This document shows, one piece after another, positions 5,213 through 8,392 of a DNA stretch of 8,392 nt. The position numbers were made by a program, and so were the translations under genes. The notes under the pieces are model-generated. The model had not been told where the DNA came from. It saw only the letters and a program-made list of their open reading frames with translations, and did not search any database. Source of the DNA: Gammaproteobacteria bacterium UBA3067 (GTDB lineage: Bacteria; Pseudomonadota; Gammaproteobacteria; Pseudomonadales; UBA3067). Numbering within the stretch: position 1 is the stretch's first letter; each line of letters begins with the position of its first letter. The DNA is taken from contig DFBZ01000170.1 in assembly GCA_002366835.1 (NCBI GenBank), forward strand, positions 1 to 8,392. Reading direction: 5' to 3'.

Positions 5213-6334
5213 ATGGCGGAAAACCCATTGCTAACCATAAAACAACTGGGGCAGAGCATCTGGCTTGACTATATCCAGCGTGACCTTATCGAAAACGGCG
5301 AACTGCGCCGCTTGATCGAAGAGGACGGCATCTGCGGTGTCACCTCTAACCCCGCCATTCTCGAAAAGGCTATCGCCGGGCACGATGACTATAACGATGC
5401 GATAAAAGCCTTGGTCGTCCGTGGTGCTGATGCGATGGATATGTACGAGCAGTTGGCGCTGGGGGATGTGCAGCAAGCCGCGGACCTGTTGCGGCCGGTG
5501 TACGACCAGACCGAGGGTGGTGATGGCTTTGTCAGTCTGGAGGTATCGCCCCATCTGGCCTATGACACCGAAGCTACGGTGCGCGAAGCCAAACGTCTAT
5601 GGCAAGCGTTCGACCGACCCAATGCCATGATCAAGGTGCCGGCGACCCGCGAGGGGCTGCCCGCCATACGTGAGCTCACCGCTGCAGGCATCAATGTCAA
5701 TGCGACCTTGCTGTTCAGTCTGCCGCGCTACCGTGAGGTGGCTGAGGTATATCTCCTTGGTCTGGAAGACCGTGTAAAGGCTGGCAAGCCTATAGATCGC
5801 ATCGCCTCCGTGGCCAGTTTCTTCCTGAGTCGCATCGACGTGTTGATAGACAAACAGCTGGACGCCTTGGCGCAATCTGGCAATGGCGCGGACACCAAGG
5901 GGTTACGGGGAGAGGCCGCCATCGCCTCGGCAAGGCTTGCATACCAAGATTTCAAGGGTATCTACTCGGAGTCACGTTGGGATGTTTTGGCTCAGCAGGG
6001 TGTGCGTCACCAGCGACTGTTGTGGGCCAGCACCTCGACCAAGGATCCGAGCTACAGCGACGTGAAATATGTCGAGGCGCTCATCGGGCCTAACACTGTA
6101 AATACCCTGCCCGTTGAGACAGTGGCTACCTACCGCGAACACGGCCAACCAGCTCTGTGCTTGGAGGATGATTTGGAAAAAGCACGTGAAGTTCTCAACC
6201 GATTAGGTGACGTGGAGATCGATCTTGCCGCGGTTACCGACCAGCTTGAGCGGGAGGGGGTACAGAAGTTTATCGATCCGTTGGAAAAGCTGCTACAGGT
6301 ATTAGAGCAACGCGGTGTCGAGCTAAGCAGATAG
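5213..6334 (+). CDS. tal: Transaldolase (stand-alone, long Tal type)
   Basis: Transaldolase moves a dihydroxyacetone unit from sedoheptulose 7-phosphate to glyceraldehyde 3-phosphate in the cytoplasmic non-oxidative pentose phosphate pathway. The 373-residue product has the TIM-barrel landmarks: WLDYI near residue 19, GVTSNPAI (42-49), EVSPHLAYDT (110-119), the Schiff-base Lys141 in AMIKVPAT, and INVNATLLFS after it. WASTSTKDPSYSD and NTLPVET follow in the usual order. Its length fits the ~370-residue Tal class, also found fused to phosphoglucose isomerase in some bacteria; here the gene stops after the transaldolase part. ATG at 5213 follows AAGGAG by 8 nt; a TTG 21 bp upstream would place the ribosome site inside the gene and is rejected. 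The gene is visibly more GC-rich than the flanking DNA and stands alone, with its 3' end 14 bp from a convergent transporter. Confidence 0.95.
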   Translation: MAENPLLTIKQLGQSIWLDYIQRDLIENGELRRLIEEDGICGVTSNPAILEKAIAGHDDYNDAIKALVVRGADAMDMYEQLALGDVQQAADLLRPVYDQTEGGDGFVSLEVSPHLAYDTEATVREAKRLWQAFDRPNAMIKVPATREGLPAIRELTAAGINVNATLLFSLPRYREVAEVYLLGLEDRVKAGKPIDRIASVASFFLSRIDVLIDKQLDALAQSGNGADTKGLRGEAAIASARLAYQDFKGIYSESRWDVLAQQGVRHQRLLWASTSTKDPSYSDVKYVEALIGPNTVNTLPVETVATYREHGQPALCLEDDLEKAREVLNRLGDVEIDLAAVTDQLEREGVQKFIDPLEKLLQVLEQRGVELSR

Positions 6335-6348
6335 GTGACGCCGATCTG

Positions 6349-7089
6349 TTACTCAAGTACGACTTTGATAATCAACATCAGCCCGACACCAAAAATAAAT
6401 GCTATCAAGTTGGTGGCATTGGTTTTCAGGTCGCCGTGCTTGTTGACCTCGGGGACAAGGTCCGACGCACCGATATAAAGGAAATTGCCTGCAGCGAAAG
6501 GAATCAAAAAGGCGATATTGATGTTAAATGAGACCATATAAGCCACCAGCCCGCCCAATAGGAATGTCAGCGCCGATAGAACGTTAAAGAGCAAAGCTTT
6601 GCGCTTGCTCCAACCGCCGTGAATCAACACGCCAAAATCCCCCAGCTCTTGTGGAATTTCGTGTGCGGCCGCCGCGAGCCAGGCCATGATGCCCAGTCTG
6701 ATGTCGATCAGGAATGTCCCTGCAATAGCGAGTCCGCCAATGAAGTTGTGTAGGCCATCGCCGATGAGAATCAGATAGGTCAATGGTTTTTTGCATTCCG
6801 CATCGGCCCGGTGACAGTGGTGCCAATGCAGTAGTTGTTCAAGTGCCATGAAGACGATGAAACCGGCTAGAATCCAGCAGTAGAAAGCGGTGGTGCTCCC
6901 CATTTGGGTAATGCCTGCGGGAATCATGTGAAAGAAAGCACCACCTATCAATGACCCCGCAGCGAAGGAGACCAGGGGCAAAATAATCCGTTCGAGCGTT
7001 GACGGCTTAAGCAGGAGCGTAACGCTACCGACCAGCGCGATTGCACTCATCAGAAGACTGCTGCCGATAATCCACGCTAAAGTGCTCAT
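6349..7089 (-). CDS. ZIP-family divalent metal transporter
   Basis: This 246-residue inner-membrane protein of the ZIP (Zrt/Irt-like) family is expected to carry Zn2+ or another divalent cation into the cytoplasm. About eight hydrophobic helices are visible. A His-rich loop, HWHHCH (88-93), lies between helices 3 and 4. The metal path is marked by GDGLHNFIGG (110-119, helix 4: His, Asn, Asp) and HEIPQELGD (143-151, helix 5), both diagnostic. Length and layout match the bacterial/ZupT-GufA-like branch. ATG at 7089 has only a weak GAGA-type ribosome site. It converges on the transaldolase with a 14-bp gap and no room for a separate terminator. I see no Zur- or Fur-like box upstream, so regulation and exact metal are unknown. 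Confidence 0.93.
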   Translation of the reverse strand: MSTLAWIIGSSLLMSAIALVGSVTLLLKPSTLERIILPLVSFAAGSLIGGAFFHMIPAGITQMGSTTAFYCWILAGFIVFMALEQLLHWHHCHRADAECKKPLTYLILIGDGLHNFIGGLAIAGTFLIDIRLGIMAWLAAAAHEIPQELGDFGVLIHGGWSKRKALLFNVLSALTFLLGGLVAYMVSFNINIAFLIPFAAGNFLYIGASDLVPEVNKHGDLKTNATNLIAFIFGVGLMLIIKVVLE

Positions 7090-7493
7090 TGGTCTTGGTC
7101 TCTTTTCGTCGGCTCAGGAGAAAAAGCGACAATAAGCTTGGTATTGGAAAAAGAGTTTAGCCCAGCCATATACCCTCCAGCCGCACATGGTAGCCACCAT
7201 CACGCTTAGTCAGCGTATTGATCAGACCAGAGTGCCATGCTTGCAATATGTAATAACGGGGGAGAAAGAAATAGCGGCACCCAAGATTCAGTGCTGCCCG
7301 TGATTGCTTCACCATGCCCTTATAGGCAAGGATGTGCAAAAAACCGATCTCGACACCTCATTCCCGCGCCAGCATTGGGCCGATGATACACTAGACGACG
7401 GCGCCGTTAAACTTCGGCCTGTTGTTCCTCCGCCCATGCAGTCGCATCTTTTAAGATCAATACGTGACTGTGATCGAGACACAACTTTCCTGT

Positions 7494-7763
7494 TTAGACC
7501 TTTTTTGCTCGGATACCAAGTTCATTGCGAAAAAACCTAACCTCATCGACACACCGAACGTCCTCTTTGAGATAAGTCGGCTTAAGACCTTCCCTCAGGA
7601 GCCTCTGGAAACCTGCTTCAGCAGCGTGATTTTGCCACTGGTTGGCGAGGCCGCACAAGTGATCAATTTCATGGAGGGCCCTCCATAGTACCTCTTGTTC
7701 GGGGCTGTCCCGCCATAGAATAGCTTGAGTGCCGAAGAGCAAGCAGATTGCTTTAGCCGTCAA
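7494..7763 (-). CDS. Hypothetical protein, 89 codons, doubtful
   Basis: I do not recognise this frame. It would start at TTG (7763) without a clear ribosome site and encode a mostly helical, soluble-looking polypeptide: a short hydrophobic start (AICLLFGTQAILW), then charged helices (WRALHEIDHLCGLANQW, EAGFQRLLREGLKP) and a basic end (FFRNELGIRAKKV). No membrane anchor, metal motif or HTH is evident. It is divergent from the permease and separated from it by about 170 bp. A plus-strand frame of 74 codons overlaps it, so the coding strand is not secure. It may be a fragment of a larger lost gene. Confidence 0.28.
   Translation of the reverse strand: MTAKAICLLFGTQAILWRDSPEQEVLWRALHEIDHLCGLANQWQNHAAEAGFQRLLREGLKPTYLKEDVRCVDEVRFFRNELGIRAKKV
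7671..7686. repeat. 16-bp perfect palindrome
   Basis: ATGGAGGGCCCTCCAT is an exact palindrome. A 16-bp perfect palindrome is expected only about 0.1 times by chance in a window of this size, so it may be a binding site for a dimeric protein or the remnant of a mobile-element end. Confidence 0.4.
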
Positions 7764-7855
7764 AACACGTTCTACTCAATCCAATACACCGGCAACATCA
7801 TGGTCGAAGAAAGGTGTTTAAGACCCACATACCCTTATTATGATATGCACCAAAA

Positions 7856-7930
7856 ATGGGAATGCCGAGACAAGATGATGCCGAATTCGCAAATTGCTTG
7901 AAGGCTGGACTTAAGGTAAGAAAGGTTTAG
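7856..7930 (+). CDS. 24-residue upstream reading frame ahead of the permease
   Basis: ATG at 7856 opens a frame encoding MGMPRQDDAEFANCLKAGLK then VRKV, stopping 2 nt before the permease ATG. The tight spacing would allow translational coupling, so it could be a leader peptide; equally it may be the tail of a truncated gene, since the frame is closed by TGA only 15 nt upstream of the ATG. No family is recognised and there is no clear ribosome site. Confidence 0.25.
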   Translation: MGMPRQDDAEFANCLKAGLKVRKV

Positions 7931-7932
7931 TT

Positions 7933-8361
7933 ATGCTGATAGATAGAATAAAAGGAAGCTTAAACAAGGCAGTACGGACATTCATTAACGTCTTGCCTAT
8001 CTTATTGGGGATGTTGTTGTTGACCAGTTGGGCGATGACTATTGTTCAGGACAAGGTTTCAATAACCGTGTTCACCGGTCATGGCTCTCTCGATGCGTTT
8101 CTCGGTGCAAGCATCGGCAGTATAGCGGCGGGCCACCCAGTGGCGAGTTACGTGCTCGGCGGTGAATTACTGGCCGCGGGCGCAAGCCTGTTTGCCGTGA
8201 CCGCCTTAATTGTCAGCTGGGTGACAGTGGGTATCGTGCAACTGCCGGCGGAAGCCCTGTTGTTGGGTAAACGCTTTGCCATATACCGCAACTTGATCAG
8301 CTTTGTATCAGCGCTTGCTGTGGCTTTTTTGGTGGTATTCACCTTGCGACTGATTGAATGA
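7933..8361 (+). CDS. Half-size DUF318/ArsP-like permease
   Basis: This 142-residue integral membrane protein has about four helices (residues ~18-38, 52-70, 82-105 and 118-140). The conserved core GSIAAGHPVASYVLGGELL, followed by TALIVSWVTVGIVQLPAEALLLGKRFAI, is typical of the predicted permease family formerly DUF318 (Pfam ArsP_1), whose larger members export organoarsenicals. This is a half-size form, so it may need to dimerise to make a full pore, and the substrate is unknown; no conserved Cys is present. ATG at 7933 lies 8 nt after AAAGG. There is no partner gene inside the window to indicate the cargo, and the remaining 31 bp show no terminator. Confidence 0.82.
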   Translation: MLIDRIKGSLNKAVRTFINVLPILLGMLLLTSWAMTIVQDKVSITVFTGHGSLDAFLGASIGSIAAGHPVASYVLGGELLAAGASLFAVTALIVSWVTVGIVQLPAEALLLGKRFAIYRNLISFVSALAVAFLVVFTLRLIE

Positions 8362-8392
8362 AGAAGGCACGAAACAACGCCGTAGGCAAAGG

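Larger units (their letters stand above)
7090..7932. other. 843-bp stretch with no recognised gene
   Basis: Both strands carry short frames broken by stops. On the minus strand a frame at 7157-7339 (opening GFLHILAYKGMVKQS, then aromatic-rich) and another at 7494-7763 are the longest; I could match neither to a family. Stretches that look codon-like in alternating frames suggest decayed genes. The window also holds a perfect 16-bp palindrome at 7671-7686 and a short frame just before the permease. Confidence 0.5.

Noticed and set aside
5231..5955. Several minus-strand frames of 75-107 codons
   Set aside because: All are antisense to the transaldolase, which has every conserved motif in one frame.

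Overview
The window looks like a mobile, partly decayed accessory region from a proteobacterium, most likely gammaproteobacterial. That assignment is inferred only from the flavour of the proteins (a Vir/AphA-like PadR regulator, an integron-type integrase, a Y1 transposase and a type I R-M remnant); nothing in the sequence fixes the taxon. Base composition is patchy: the PadR end and the long intergenic stretches are AT-rich, while the transaldolase gene is clearly more GC-rich, as expected of a mosaic.

Left part (1-2750). A PadR-family regulator (34-588, +) abuts the N-terminal stub of an integron-type tyrosine recombinase (601-811, -), which is frameshifted in a run of seven G. Just upstream of that stub lies a pair of 27-bp imperfect inverted repeats (868-894 / 984-1010) built from 5-bp ACGTC/GACGT units; this could be recombination sites or a MITE-like relic. 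Next, on the minus strand, comes a Fic-family AMPylase-like protein (body 1511-2593). Its true N-terminus (2594-2651, strong Shine-Dalgarno) is out of frame by one base. Its 3' end overlaps the first ~45 codons of a type I restriction methylase (hsdM) whose start codon is ATA instead of ATG and which soon runs into unrecognised sequence and a stop. Upstream of fic sit three copies of a 13-bp motif, two forming a perfect 12-bp inverted repeat: a good candidate operator.

Middle part (2750-5190). A minus-strand pair encodes a 1-Cys peroxiredoxin (Prx6 type) and a DUF2202 ferritin-like di-iron protein, followed 7 nt later by a 36-codon reading frame resembling the N-terminus of a ZIP-type membrane protein. 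The pair is flanked by two near-identical 23-bp repeats in the same orientation (3033-3055, 5098-5120). A shattered Y1 (IS200-like/REP-associated) transposase relic lies next to the right-hand copy. The segment therefore looks like peroxide/iron stress cargo bracketed by transposon debris.

Right part (5190-8392). A stand-alone transaldolase (5213-6334, +) converges with only 14 bp on a ZIP-family divalent metal transporter (6349-7089, -). Then follows ~840 bp without a gene I can recognise, holding one weak 89-codon frame and a 16-bp perfect palindrome, and finally a 142-residue membrane permease of the DUF318/ArsP-like type (7933-8361, +).

Taken together, the intact genes suggest peroxide detoxification, iron/zinc handling and pentose-phosphate (NADPH-linked) metabolism. 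Their grouping is suggestive, not proof of a single functional module. The most unusual material is non-coding or broken: the fic operator array, the hsdM start-codon loss, the palindromic ACGTC array beside the integrase stub, and the paired 23-bp repeats.
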